Shown here piece after piece: positions 1 through 12,323 of a DNA stretch of 64,000 bases; the stretch's first letter is position 1, and every line of letters begins with the position of its first letter. Below the pieces are notes generated by a model, which worked only from the letters and a program-made list of their open reading frames with translations, did no database searches and was not told the DNA's origin. The translations under genes and the position numbers were made by a program. The stretch is taken from positions 156,519,930 through 156,583,929 of the forward strand of contig VDFB02047230.1 in the NCBI GenBank assembly GCA_007258455.2. The letters are read 5' to 3'. Source of the stretch: Sequoia sempervirens. Its lineage: Eukaryota; Streptophyta; Pinopsida; Cupressales; Cupressaceae.

Positions 1-2036
1 TATTTTACGAATTTTCAAAATGGACACATCATTAAAAAAAATTGACCATGCCCCCCCTTAATTTTGAGAAAATCAATTGAAAATCATTTTTTGAATGTGT
101 ATATAATGGAGTCTAGAACATAAAAATATAATTTATTTCAAATTTTAGTAAGTGGATAAAAAAATGACACTTAAAAAGCTATACATAAATTTTTGATAAA
201 ATGAGGACACTATTAAAACTAATTAGAGATCAAGACCTTAGTAATTTCACATTTTACATGGTTAGAAAGCGAACATAGAGCTTTATCTCCTAGTGGTGTT
301 ATTTTAAAAAAATATCAAAAAATGCATGAACTTGATAGAGAGCATACTCAACATTTGTGTATTTTTTGTATGAGAAAACATATATTTGACACCAAAATTG
401 AATGTCCAATGTTTAGGATTGATAAATTCAATTTTGTACCAAGTGTAGTAAAAAAATTGACTACTGACAAGTGCATTATAATGCACTCATATTTTGAAAA
501 ATGCATATAAGCCATAGCATGCATACATTATATTTTCTAAAATGCAAGCACATTTTGAAGAATTGCAATTTTTTGCCAAACACGCCAACTTTTTGCACAT
601 ACCTAGATATAAAAATGAGTTTTATTTATGTAACAAAACAACAAAAGTACCAACCTTAAATTATAGTAAAAATTGAGATCAAACCATAGTTTGTGTCAAA
701 TTTAAATGATCTAATTGTGTGAACCTACATGCTATATAACATGATCATTCTTATTTCTTTGATGTTTGTAGTTATCTTTATTGTTTAGAGATTTTTATTT
801 GAGTTTGAAAATGAATAAATAGATGTGTAAGCTCTATATTAACATAAGTCCATTTGAGTAATCCATATTTTCATTGAACAAATAGTAAAGAATACATTGG
901 TTTACCATTAGATTATTTATCATAAAATATTTAATAAATTGAAGGGAAATCAAATTTAATTGTCTTGTGCTACATTTTGCTTAAGGTTAAGTGTGGTTGG
1001 AAATAAAGATTAAAATTAAATAGATAGAAAATAATGAAATCACAATGCCATTGATCCACCAAATCAACAAAGGATTAAAATACAACTTGAATTTTTGTTT
1101 ATATAAGTCGTAATTTTTTCCTTCCCCTTAGGAAATATGAAAAGGATTTTCATTGAAATATTAACCATCTATATATGGGTATGTGGGTAGGCCATGGAAT
1201 GCAATTAAAGAAGTCTTTATGAAATCAAATTAGGAATTGTTTTTCCTACATAAATGTTGTTTTGCATAACAATTCTTTTATGAATATGACTCTTTTGAAA
1301 TTAATTTTTTTAATGCATGTTTTACATATGCTCTAATATATAAGGTAAATAATTATAGGTAAATAATTCAAAGCTAAAGTGCACAAATATTTTTATTATG
1401 ATCAAGATACACTTTATTGTGAAAGATCAAAGGTAAAATATACAAATTTTAAATCTAATTGAATAACCTTATGCTCCCACATATTTGCAAAACCTCAATA
1501 TAAATGATAAATTCATTGTTGTAATCCTTCAAGCTCTTTGTCAACACCACTACATTTTCTAGCCTCAATAATTTATTTCACATATAAAATGCTAGCCCTA
1601 TCATTGCTATTTTTATTTTCTTCCCCTCGAGGATTCATATTCTAGAAATTAATAGAAAAAAATTGATTAAACATTAGAGTGTAATGTAGTTAAAAGAGAA
1701 AGAAGAAAAAATATTCACAACTCAATTTTCCCTAAAACATTTCAAAAGAAGAAAAAATATACACATAAATACAATAAAAATTTATCTTCTTCACCAACAT
1801 TATAATAAAAAATACTATTGTCATGCTACTAATACTAAATCTAGAATATATTAGACTTACATAGCAAGTAGTTACCATGCTTGTTGACTTACCAAACACC
1901 ACAACTTGTGGGTGGTGATACCCTTCTTGGGGATGAGTCCTACCAATTTATCATGGAATCTACCTTCTCTTCAAGGTTGGAGGAGGATGTTATTGGGTTG
2001 GTATTAAAAGACACTCTTAAGGCCCTCCACCACTAC
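1..2036. other. A/T-rich intergenic DNA
   Basis: No gene or recognisable transposon was found. The stretch is A/T-rich with many poly-A and poly-T runs, and only short open frames interrupted by stops on both strands. It is probably old decayed intergenic sequence. Confidence 0.5.
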
Positions 2037-2467
2037 AACCATATACAAATCCAAGGTGAATCAAGCCCCCTCACTACCTTTGACCACAACATCCACAAAA
2101 GGCTCTCTTTCTCCTTCTAAGAGATGGTTGGCCTATACCTTGTGAAGGACCATGTCTAATGCCCCTATGTTGATAAATTGCTCAAGCATTCCTTTTTTAG
2201 GCACACAAAGATCCCTAAATAGCTTATTAACCATTTGAATTATGAGACATCAACAACCATATGCAACTACATGGTGAATCAAGCCTTCACACTACCTTTG
2301 ACCACACCATTGATACAATGTTCTCTTGCCCCTTCTAAGAGACGGTTGAACTCCACCTCATGAAGGACCATGTCTAATGCCACTTTACTGACAAATTGCT
2401 CAAGTATTCCTTTTTTAAGCACACCAAGATCCCTAGATAGCTTCTTAAGCATTTGAGTTATGAGACA
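2037..2467. repeat. 218-bp tandem duplication, about two copies
   Basis: Two diverged copies lie head to tail. The shared landmarks include the 'ccttctaagaga' block (around 2114 and 2332), a 'ggaccatgtctaatgcc' block and an 'aagatcccta' block, all offset by about 218 bp. On the minus strand each copy gives a similar short peptide (containing LDMVLH), so it may derive from a coding sequence that I cannot name. Copy 1 is broken by stops. No terminal repeats were seen around it. Confidence 0.7.
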
Positions 2468-2469
2468 CC

Positions 2470-3400
2470 AACATGATATGTATATCAATATTTCCAAACA
2501 TTATCTCTTTGATTTGCACCCTAAACCTATGTTAAGACAAGGAGATAAAAATTACCTTAGCACACTATTAAAATCATATGCATTAAGTACACAGACACTG
2601 ATCACTACTAAAGAGGAGTCTTTTTTCTTTGGTCAATGTCAAGTATTTTAGCATGATCATTTCTTTATATGATGTTTATCTTGGTTATGATTTTTTATCA
2701 TTCCCATGAGATGATAGAAACTTCAATAATAGGGGTAAAAGTGGGTTTTTGAAAGAATCCAAATCTTTTTACAAGTGGGATACAAGAACGTAAAGGACCC
2801 CAAACACAAAACAAATAAGAAACATGATTCCACAAGAAACGAAAGAACACAACATTAATTAATAACAAAATCCAAACTCAAAATCAGAATTACAACACAA
2901 TGACAACAAAGAGAATTAACTACAATACCTACATTTTAAACTTCTATTAGATTGCATCCCTTTCTAAGAAACTCAATTGTTCCTCAAAGACCTCCTCACT
3001 GTCCACATGAGATGATAGAAACTTCAACTATATCAATTCATTCTTTTATTCTAACAATTACAAATACCAAAAATAAATAAATAAATACATCACATTTAAT
3101 CACATAAATTATCATTTTTATATTTTAAAATTACATGACCTAAATTTTATGAAAAAAATTACCTAAGAAAGTTTATAAAAATATTTTATCAACTAAAATA
3201 TTTAGATATAATAACTCATTAATAGGGAGAACCTAAAATATTTAGACCTAATAACTCATTAATTGGAGAGAAAACCTATATTTTAATTGTCATTAATGTA
3301 ACCAATTAAAATAGAATAAAATAATAGAGAGAGGAGTTTAGCAATTCTACTATAAATAATTAACGGGAGATTCTAATGATGTCCACCAAATAATCTATCT
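2470..3400. other. A/T-rich intergenic DNA
   Basis: No coding potential was recognised. A short phrase (agatgatagaaacttcaa) occurs at about 2712 and 3010. From 3060 to 3360 the sequence is almost pure A/T with small direct repeats such as 'cctaataactcattaat'. Confidence 0.5.
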
Positions 3401-5973
3401 TTTAGCTGCACATTTAGCCGAACCAGAAAGACAATATTTCTACCGACAAACCAGACGTTCTCACGCCTGGGATCATAATGTAATCATTCAAGCAAAGGTA
3501 ATTCAGTGAACATTTAGATTCACATTTATTGATCGGAAATCTGTTGTCTCGTGTGCAGTTCGAAAGGAATTTAAAATTATCGTTCAGCTCAAACTTCATT
3601 CAGCAATCTAGGGGAAACAAATTTTCAGTCACGAGTTGTACTCTCCAAGAAAAAATTTAAAACAGAAAAATCTTTTTGCATGGAGTTGCTGTGGCAGGTT
3701 AGTGTTGCAGCTTGAGGGATATGTTTACGAAAACACTTTGCAAGCGCCAACTGCCCGAACCGGAAAACATTAAAGAGTCGTGCAAACATTATTACAACAC
3801 GCGGAGAATTTGTAAATCGAATTTAGCATTTAATGGCGGATCTTCGCCGCTTCTCAATTACTGCGACATTCAATTCCCAGATGTGATATAGAAAAGCAAA
3901 AAGTCGAGATATTGAACGGCGTTAAAACGAGAAGCTGGTAATAAATATGCGAGTTAAACGCAGCGGGCGTCAGAAAATTTACCGGCGGGCACGGATTAGG
4001 TCGCAAGGGTGACCGGCGGACAACAAGGTTAGTTCTGGAATTAGTAGTTTTCTCGGTCCGGACCGCTTTATTTCGTTACACGCAAATTTCTCGGAAGGGG
4101 AGGGCAAGGCCATTGAATTTGTGGTTATGGGGGAGGGGTAAGGATTAATATGCAATAGTACTCAGTGAATTGCCCACACGCTCTGGCTCAGGACATGTAC
4201 CGCGCAGAGCTGGAGAGCGCGAGAACCGAGAAAGACAGGTGGCCTGTATGCAGCACACGTGTTAAAGGAATGTGTCCGTGTATGAGCTGTTAAGTCGTTG
4301 AAGGCCATCATAAATAATGGCGGCTATCATCATAGACAGAAGGGGAGATTGAGGCGTCCTTGGGGTGTGGGCCAACTAAAAGGTAAAAGAATGGCGGGGC
4401 TTCTTCGTACGCTCCGGGGCCCACCATTACGTGCCCTTAGGGTTTCAAATTCAGGCGGTGTAAATAAAAGACGACATAGTTTCAACGGCGTCATCTTCTC
4501 GTCAGAACTTTTTTCGGAGAAGGGTGATGTTATTGGCTGGGGGTCTGGCTCTACTTTACCGGGTTAACTAATTAAGGGGTTAGTGAGAGACATAAAGGAG
4601 GACGGGACAAAATTGCAGAGTTTAGGGGAGTAAATGTGGACTTTATGTTCTTACGGGTGAACGGCGATGTAGTTGGTATCGCAATGCTTCATTAATGACG
4701 GCTTCTCGCTACCTGTGCTTTAGGTGCTTCTTCCTTTTCTGTCTTCGCTGAATGTTTTTTTACATGTTATCTGGAGGCGAGATTCGGCGTTTAGAAGGTA
4801 TGAGGCGGGCGACAGTGTGTGTAAGAGTTTGAGCGAAGCGGAACTTTTGGAGGAGGCAGGATCAGGAATTCCTTTTTTCATGAAGATTCCTTTTGTATGA
4901 AGAATTATTAACCCTCGTGTGGGTTGGACGGCCACAATTGCAAATGTCAGGGGCGCACTAGAAATTTTACTGAGTGCTGCCTTCAGAATTCACCAGGCTG
5001 GAGGATTTTCTCTCTGCAATATTTCTTTTCTCGAAATCTCGCAGTATGATTTGTTTTCTGAACTGTTGCTTCCGTACATTTTATGTAGTTTGCCATTTGT
5101 GATCAATATGTAATTTGATGTATACTTGTGTAGTGTATTTAGTTTTCTTTTATCGGTATCTAAATTCTGCATAGCGATTTTGACGTTTTCTTCCATGGCT
5201 CTGTATTTTCTTTTTCGCTTATGTAAGTTTAGTAGTTTGTCGGGGCCTTGAAAATGGATGAAGAAGTTCCATGAGAGCCTTGTATGAAGTGAGGATTTGT
5301 GCTCTAAGGTTCATGTGTAAGACGAAAGTGAAGGACTAGTCTGTTTGCCTCTACCAGAGCACACAACTATTAGCTTAGGCGTCTAGCAAAAATAGAATTT
5401 GTGCTCTAAAGTTCATGTGTCAGGACGAAAGTAAAGAACTAGTCTGTTTGCCTCTACCAGAGCACACAACTATTAGCTCAGGCGTCTAGGAAAAATAGAA
5501 AATATCACTTTCCTTCGTCACGAAATTTCTGTCCTTAATTTGTCACAGAGAAAGCCTTTGGCGTATGAACCTTGTCAAATCAACAAAGCTCTGAACCAGC
5601 AGGTTATTGATTATTAACATACGATAATCATTATGATGAAATTAATCGTAGCAGGTCCCTTCGAAACCTGTGTCCGTACAAAGCGGTGAGCCGATCGTTC
5701 GAATGGAATGCACAAGGCCCCGGCGAACTTGGTCGAGTGATAGATTGGAGCTCTTTACCTTAATAGGGTTTTATTTTATGTTTGAGAATGTTTTGTTGAA
5801 AATGAAGGTGTTAAACTTAAATTTGAATCATCCTGTGCAGATTCTGCAGCTTCTTATTTATATTTATTTTTTCTGCAAGAATCCGACATTGTGCTCATTC
5901 TGTTTGTAGGAGTAAAATACATCAGGAAGTACTGAGAGGAAGTCATCTGAAGTGGCGATCAACATCTAAGTAC
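3400..5973. other. CpG-rich island upstream of the TPD1-like gene
   Basis: Base composition changes abruptly near 3400. CpG dinucleotides become frequent (for example 3900-4150 and 4190-4520), while the surrounding transposon DNA is visibly CpG-poor. Short open frames here (such as 4298-4567, +) look like no family I know. The simplest reading is that this is the unmethylated or slowly decaying 5' region of the gene that starts near 6000. An unrecognised non-coding exon or a small gene cannot be excluded. Confidence 0.45.
5295..5499. repeat. 102-bp tandem duplication upstream of the TPD1-like gene
   Basis: Two adjacent copies, 5295-5396 and 5397-5499, share for example 'ctagtctgtttgcctctacc' and 'agcacacaactattagct'. 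They differ by about eight substitutions and one inserted base in the second copy. The repeat lies about 530-730 bp upstream of the start codon. Confidence 0.9.
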
Positions 5974-6027
5974 GTGATCTTAACGCTTCGTTGTGTAACT
6001 ATTTGCCTCCAGTCGTCGACAGCTACA

Positions 6028-6808
6028 ATGCAGATGTTTTCAGCATGCCAAACTCTCTACAGCATTAACTTGATACGTGCCTCAGCGTTCTTTGCAGTCT
6101 GCATATTCTTCAACTGTACCTCAGGTCTAAACTACTTCCATTTAAACTTAAATTTCTGCTAGCAAAGCACATTTTACCTGATTTTTTTATCAAATATCAG
6201 CTTGAAACGGTTCAAGCATGGATTTCTGACTTGATCACTAGCATATTTGCGTACATTTGCATAATATTTTATACTTTGTTGCAGGCCTCTCAGGAATGAG
6301 AACTTCCCACTCCGTCGGAGCATCGAATCTCACGAATAAAGATGCGAATTCGAGCTTTGAGAACCGCAGGCTGTTGGATGTCGGTAGGTCGAATCCTGGA
6401 AATGCCTTATTTACGCCTATTAGAAAAACCTGAGTAGCGTTAAACTTGACTGTTGTATTGACTAAATTTGCAGCTACCTCAGAGCGCATGGGGGAAGCAT
6501 GCGCAAAAGATGACATAGTGGTGTATCAAGGAGCCACCACCCCGATGCCCAACGGAATTCCTACATACACTGTACAGATCCTGAATGTGTGTGTGACAGG
6601 CTGCCCAATAGCAGGGATCCATCTCACATGTGGATGGTTCAGCTCTGCACGACTCATAAATCCCAAAATATTCAAGCGTTTGAAATACAACGACTGCCTG
6701 GTCAACGATGGGAAGCCATTAAAATCAGGAGGCTCCATATCCTTTCAGTATGCCAACACTTTCCGTTATCCCTTAGCAGTCTCTTCAGTTAAATGCCCCC
6801 CTAACTAG
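6028..6808 (+). CDS. TPD1: TPD1-like small secreted cysteine-rich protein (three exons)
   Basis: Exons 6028-6124, 6285-6383 and 6474-6808 join in frame to 176 codons. Both introns have GT..AG ends (donors 6125 and 6384, acceptors ending 6284 and 6473). The N-terminus has a hydrophobic segment (about residues 15-31), a likely signal peptide. A variable linker follows, then the conserved domain from about residue 71, with the family signatures KDDIVVYQG, CGWFSSARLINP, DCLVNDGKPL and SFQYANTF. The six cysteines of TPD1-type domains are at residues 75, 105, 109, 118, 140 and 173. In Arabidopsis and rice, TPD1/TDL1A is a secreted ligand of the EMS1/MSP1 receptor kinase that sets tapetal cell fate; length and domain match here. 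An in-frame ATG at 5974 could add 18 residues. No lesion was seen, so it is probably functional. Family assignment is firm; the exact role is inferred. Confidence 0.93.
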
Positions 6809-6873
6809 CAGCTTGTCAATACTTCCTATCACAGAGCCCCATCCGTCTCATTTTTTCAGCCTCGTGAAGGTTA

Positions 6874-6879
6874 AATAAA
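6874..6879 (+). promoter_or_regulatory. Candidate polyadenylation signal of the TPD1-like gene
   Basis: AATAAA lies 66 bp after the stop codon, in an otherwise non-A-rich stretch. This is a normal position for a plant near-upstream element. Confidence 0.5.
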
Positions 6880-7138
6880 AATATAGCGGGTAGAATGCGA
6901 GGAATATTTTCAATTGCATGCTACTGCAATGCGGATTTACAGTACCTAATTGATTCTAAATATTGCATTTTTGTTTTACATGTAAATAGGATGTGCAAGC
7001 ATCTTCTGCAAATAGTACGGATTTTCAGAAAACTGAATTCCAAATCGTTTTATGGTTTGACGTTTTGGTCACCAGTTCTGTACTTACACAAGAAGTATAT
7101 ACTTTGTTTCCTCTTGTTTACAAAGCTGTTTGGTTTTT

Positions 7139-7187
7139 TTAATTTTTAATTTTTAATTTTTAATTTTTAATTTTTAATTTTTAATTT
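7139..7187. repeat. Heptanucleotide microsatellite (TTTTTAA)n
   Basis: About seven uninterrupted copies of a 7-bp unit, just downstream of the TPD1-like gene and at the edge of the CpG-rich island. Confidence 0.95.
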
Positions 7188-7189
7188 AT

Positions 7190-8570
7190 TTCGTTTATTA
7201 GGTGAATATTCGTTGCACGGTTTCATTTTCTACGAACAAACCCAGGGCATTTGAACGTTTGATAGCTAGGTAACATGGTTTTTGTTTTGAGGGTATGCAC
7301 GAGCGCTGCGTGAAGATTAAATCTGAGATAATATTATGGTTGAAGGACACACAACTGCAACCTAGTACGCTAGTCGGAGTATTTTTACAGAAAAAGTAAA
7401 TCTAAGTAGAAATCTTCCAACGGAAAATTTAAGCGAATCACCAGAGCAGTCTCAGAAAGTTAAATGAGTTAATTCAGAATATCCAACGAGAAAATTGCAG
7501 TGAATTTAGAGAGTTAACAAAGAGAGACAAAGAGAATATATCTAATTGTGTTCAAGAAAATTTATATGAATTTTGGGCTTTAAATCTTTCAGAAAATTAA
7601 GGTGAATTTAGCGAGTACTTGAAAGAAAATTAGAATTGGGAAGGAAATCTAATTACCTATTATTTGAGGAAAATAAATTGAATTTAAAGTAAATTTTTGA
7701 TAAAAGTAAGTTTAACTAATGTTCTTTGCAATAATTATTTTTTTAAAAAGTATTATACCAAATTTGGTGAAAATTCATTGAAAAATTAGAGTAATTAGAA
7801 GGGTGAAAATCTACTGATAATATATGTTTTATTATTTAGTATTTAGGATTTGAACTACCAATGTGAACTTGCACTAGAGGAAGCTTTTTTTTAATTAACA
7901 TGAATAATTTGGACTCTTTTTTTCCCTCAAAAAATGTAGAGCAAAATAGTAGTTTAATTAGAGAAGATTTGGAAAATGGAAGTGGGAAAGGATAGGAAAT
8001 AAAGTATTTTAAAAATAATTAATATTGAATAATGGAATTGAACACTAAGTATTTGAAATTTTAATTTTTTAGAAGAATTTATTTTAATTTGATTTTATAT
8101 TAAAATGTAGAATAATTTATTCTTATATAAAATGGTTTTAAGTTAAAATAATTCAATAATAAATAGATGATTCTTCTATTTAAAACTAATACATGTAGAT
8201 AAATTATTAAAATAATAATATAATTGAATTCATTTCATTTTGATTGGTTATGACATTGTAAATGTCTGTAAATGATTAAAACATACAGAAAAATTAGAGT
8301 AATAAAACATTCTCTTACAACATGCAAATTGTCTATTGTTCTCGATGTGCCCCTTCATGACTGCTGTAAAGTTATGTGTGCTTTGTTGTAAATTTGATTA
8401 CTTAAAATCTTTTTAGTATTCGTTCTCAATCTATCTTTTGATGTAGTTGATGGTTATATAAAAATTGGTCGGGTGCCATGAATTTGTTCGTGGCATCAAT
8501 AGATTTCTTCCTTTTAAAAGAATATTTAAGAGAGGGAGTCAATGAGTCAAGAATTATAGGCAAAGTATAT
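7190..8570. other. A/T-rich intergenic DNA
   Basis: No gene was recognised. From 7400 to 8300 the sequence is very A/T-rich, with recurrent 'gaaaattaagg' and 'tgaatttag' phrases that may be decayed short repeats. Confidence 0.5.
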
Positions 8571-9200
8571 ATATGTAGTAAATGATACAATAATGAATGT
8601 TCTAATTTAATGGTTGTTAAAACAAGCATACAAGAGATATTTGGTATGTAGTAAATGATACAATAATGAATGTTTTAATTATAATAGCTGTTAAATTTTT
8701 GGATGGCATGTATCTAATAATCAGTTAGGGTTAGTCTTTAAATTAAACTCTAAAGTTGGTAAGCAACTAAATGATACAATAATGACTTTTAATTACAATA
8801 ATTGCTAAGACAAGCATACAAGAGAGGCTCTACATGTAGTAAATGATACAATAATGAATGTTTTACAATAATGAATGTTTTAATTAAATAGTTGTAAGGC
8901 AAGCATTATCTACATGTAGTGAATGATACAATAATGAATTTTTAGATGACATGTATCTAATAACCAAGTAGGATCAGTCTTTAAATTAAATTTTAAAGTT
9001 GGCAAGCAACTAAATGATAGAATAATGAATGTTTTAATTATAATAGGTGTTAAAGGCAAACATGCAAGAGATGCTCTACATGTAGTAAATGATACAATAA
9101 TGAATGTTTTAATTATAATTGCTAGATTTTTAGATGGCATGTATCTAATAATCAGTTAGGGTTATTCTTTAAATTAAACTCTAAAGTTGGTATGCAACAT
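8571..9200. repeat. Array of imperfect direct repeats
   Basis: A phrase near 'aaatgatacaataatgaatg' recurs at least six times (about 8579, 8649, 8769, 8839, 8922, 9089). A longer block, starting 'gatggcatgtatctaataa', occurs three times (about 8702, 8945, 9133), followed each time by a related 60-bp stretch. The spacing is irregular, consistent with repeated duplication and deletion. No coding capacity was seen. Confidence 0.75.
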
Positions 9201-9551
9201 CATTTGACACTTCTAGTTGAGTTGTCACATATCAATTATTTTGACTTGGGTAAGGTTGACTTTTAAAATGAAATTTGAAAACTTAAAAATTGAAAGTTTG
9301 TTCTTTCAAATAAAAGATTGTTCTAGATCAATTTTACAAATTGTAGAAAATAATGAAAGATCAAGACTAATCTTTGGGAATGAATGCAAATAAGAGGCAA
9401 AATTCAGGTTATGTGCTTTCTCTTAGTAGGAATGTGTCGTTATGTGCTTTCTCTTAGTAGGAAATGTGTCACTTGTACTCTTATCATTACATAAAGAGTA
9501 ACTAGGCCAAAGAGAATTGAAATTAAAGGGAAAACGTTTGTATACAATTTT

Positions 9552-10805
9552 TGTTGAAAATTGAGGTGTTTTCTTAGCTTAATACTTTGTAAGACTTTAA
9601 TATTACTGATCTAAATATGTTTTTCCTTTGTTATAGATTTTTTGTGGGTGATTATTTGATTAATCCAGTTTACTGTTTGTAGAATGTAGATAGAAGTTGA
9701 TAGAAGAAGTAGACAAGATATTAGAAAGATTACACAAACATGTACTATAGAGAAACCCTTTCGGGAAAAAACTCCACCAATAATTAATCTATTATTCAAT
9801 CTATGAAGTAGATTACAATAGCTCCAATTCTTGCTTGAGAATGCTTCTTTTGCCTTCACCAAAACTTCTTCACAACTTGCAATAAAACTGATAATAACTC
9901 TCTTCAACTTGCTTGAGATAAATAGGCATTAAACAACTTTGTAAACTCAACATGAGTTACAATTACAATGCTCAAGCCCTATCCCTAAAAGGTACGCCTA
10001 TCTCATGCAAATAGAGTTATGTTGTGAAGAACAATGTCAAATCCTCATCTTCATGCATTTGGGCATCCCAAATTGAAGTAGCAACTCAACCTTTGTTCTA
10101 TAAATATCTTCAAGGCTCGATCCTCAAAGTAGGTGCCCAAGAGTGGTCCCACTTAATTGAGCCTTCTGAAATATCTCAACATGCAAATGAGTTAATTCCA
10201 AGAAGCCAACTAGGGTGCCCAAGTTGGGTCCAAGCCATTTCTTGTTAACTGAAACATTTCTCAACACCATTCATGCAAGAATGGTCATCCCCTGTTAACT
10301 TAAGGTAGTCCCTGTTATCTGTCATGCAACTCAAGTCATTAGCATGCATTCCAAGTTAACTGAAGTCAACTAGCATTCAACTAAAACTAACTAAAGATAA
10401 CAGAACCATAATTGAATTGAACTCAACTCAACTAAACTGATTTTGAACTAAACTGAATTGATCTGAACTAAACTTCATGCATGCAAACATCAAACCCTAA
10501 CTCCTAAGATCTTTACATGCATTCAGAAGTGTTATCTCTTACTCTGAATAGTTAACTAAACTCAAGGTGAGTGTCACCTACCATGTGGGCATTCCATGTG
10601 CCCCTATTTTTTAGGAATTCATAATGGACACCCTCACATGCTCCTAATAGTTAGAATTAATTACAAATGTCAATTAACATGATTATTTCATCAAATATTA
10701 ATCTCTTCCTAATCTTAGTGTTGATGAACACATTCCAAGGGCTTAGGAGATACATGAAATAAATAATGTTTAGGATTGCAATTAAATGAAATCCTATTTC
10801 CAACA
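9552..10805 (-). repeat. 3' LTR of Copia element E
   Basis: This is the left copy of the LTR pair, about 1254 bp, aligned end to end with 12324-13532 with scattered substitutions and small indels. Small open frames inside it (for example 10024-10248, +) occur in both LTR copies and are not genes. Confidence 0.9.
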
Positions 10806-10959
10806 TTCTCCCACTTGACATTATACACTGCAATTATTCTAAACAAGGAACAATAATTTTAAATCAAGTATAGAACTCAAGGCCAATGGCCTTCCTGCAC
10901 CAACTAATCAATCCATGCCAACTTCAAATGCAACTTGCATAATCATGAAGCTCCAAGCA

Positions 10960-11172
10960 AATGATTAAAACCAAAAGAACTTATCTGTAGGAATTGGTTT
11001 CATAAGATAATTTGCAACATTAATTAAAGTGTCAAATTTTCTCAATTAATGCCTTCCCACTCTCAACCATTTCTTGCACAAAGTGATACTTAATATCAAC
11101 ATGCTTAGTATGAGCATGATACATAGGATTTTTGGCTAAACACATAGCACTCTGACTATCACATTCAAGTTT
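10960..11172 (-). pseudogene. Copia RNase H relic of element E
   Basis: On the minus strand, reading down from about 11170, the frame gives LECDSQSAMCLAKNPMYHAH, then TKHVDIKYHF and a further run to a stop at about 11035. These are the C-terminal RNase H signatures of Copia polyproteins (CDSQSA..LAKNP..H.RTKHI). After the stop a diverged NVA..L.KP.P motif is still visible. RT and integrase are missing, so this is the last trace of pol beside the polypurine tract. Confidence 0.85.
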
Positions 11173-11599
11173 AACTTACTTGAAATTAAAACCAATACCT
11201 TTCCCAAGTCTCTATAACCAAACTACCTTTTCGAAGGCATGTGCAACCATCGAGTGTGTTGAACTCACGTTCAACCAAGGTGTAGGCTCCTTGGTCTTTT
11301 CTATTGAAAAAGCTTTTCTTTCTTGTATCCATTCCAACACATGTCTCTAACCATAAGAGAACTCAAGCCTCACCTATTTCTCCAAGTATCTATGAGGACT
11401 TGTAACCAACCAATCCATGCCAAACTCCAAATGCAACACAACACTTTCATAAAAAAATCAAGGAAATGATTAATGTACCCAATACTTAAGAGAACTACAC
11501 AAGATCAATGTCAAAGCTCCAATCTTGAACATAAACATGACATCCATAATCTAACCATCTCCTCTTAGGAGATCACATGCACCATAACATATATCCTGG

Positions 11600-12140
11600 T
11601 CTCAAGAGAACATGTAATATGCCAAACGCTAAATGCATATCAAGAGTAAACCATGACATAATAACAACCACTCTAAACCAATAAAAACCATATCCCCAAT
11701 CACATGAAGATAACCTTACCAATGATGCATCTATGTCACTACCAACAACTCCCACTGAACCGTGGTACCAAGTCACACATGCCATCGTGACTACCATCCT
11801 CTTTATGAAGATCACTCTATCCTACCAAAGCTCCCACTAAACTGTGATACTGAGCTATACATGGCAACAAGATAAACATCAAACCATCACTATCAAAAGC
11901 ATATGGAATTTTAGATATTTCCTCATGATCAAAATTATCATAACATGTACCATGCCACAACTCTAAACTGCTAATCAAGAGTATACCATGACATAATAAC
12001 AAAACCATCCTACAACCAAGAATCCACTTCATTACCAAATGCTCCCACTGAACTGTGATACTGAGCAATCCCATGGCATCATGATGCACATAATCAAAAC
12101 CACATTTTTGTCATAAGCTCACACCAAACCTGTGAATCCA
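11600..12140. repeat. Imperfect repeats inside element E
   Basis: Blocks beginning 'ctcccact(g/a)aac(c/t)gtg' recur at about 11749, 11830 and 12042, each followed by a diverged 'catggca' stretch. A separate block around 'ccatgacataataacaa' occurs at about 11651 and 11986. They fill the interior where pol should be, and do not look coding. Confidence 0.6.
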
Positions 12141-12323
12141 AGCTCTCAATGACACATGATAAACATCCTCTAAAGCAAGAATATATACTTCTTGTAACAA
12201 ACTTATTTTACAAAATCAACAATAACAAAAACTAGTAAAATCTCCCACTATAGCCAAAAAACCTCCAATCTTTTAAGAGAAAGGCATCCCAATACTCTAC
12301 CCAACCTCAGCTTTGATACCAAA

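Noticed and set aside
4298..4567. Open frame of 89 codons in the CpG-rich island
   Set aside because: Composition is driven by the G-rich DNA; no domain, no family resemblance and no start context. It was kept only as part of the upstream region.
10024..10248. Open frame of 74 codons, with a near copy at 12796-13020
   Set aside because: Both are the same position in the two LTRs of element E. The similarity comes from the LTR pair and not from a duplicated gene.
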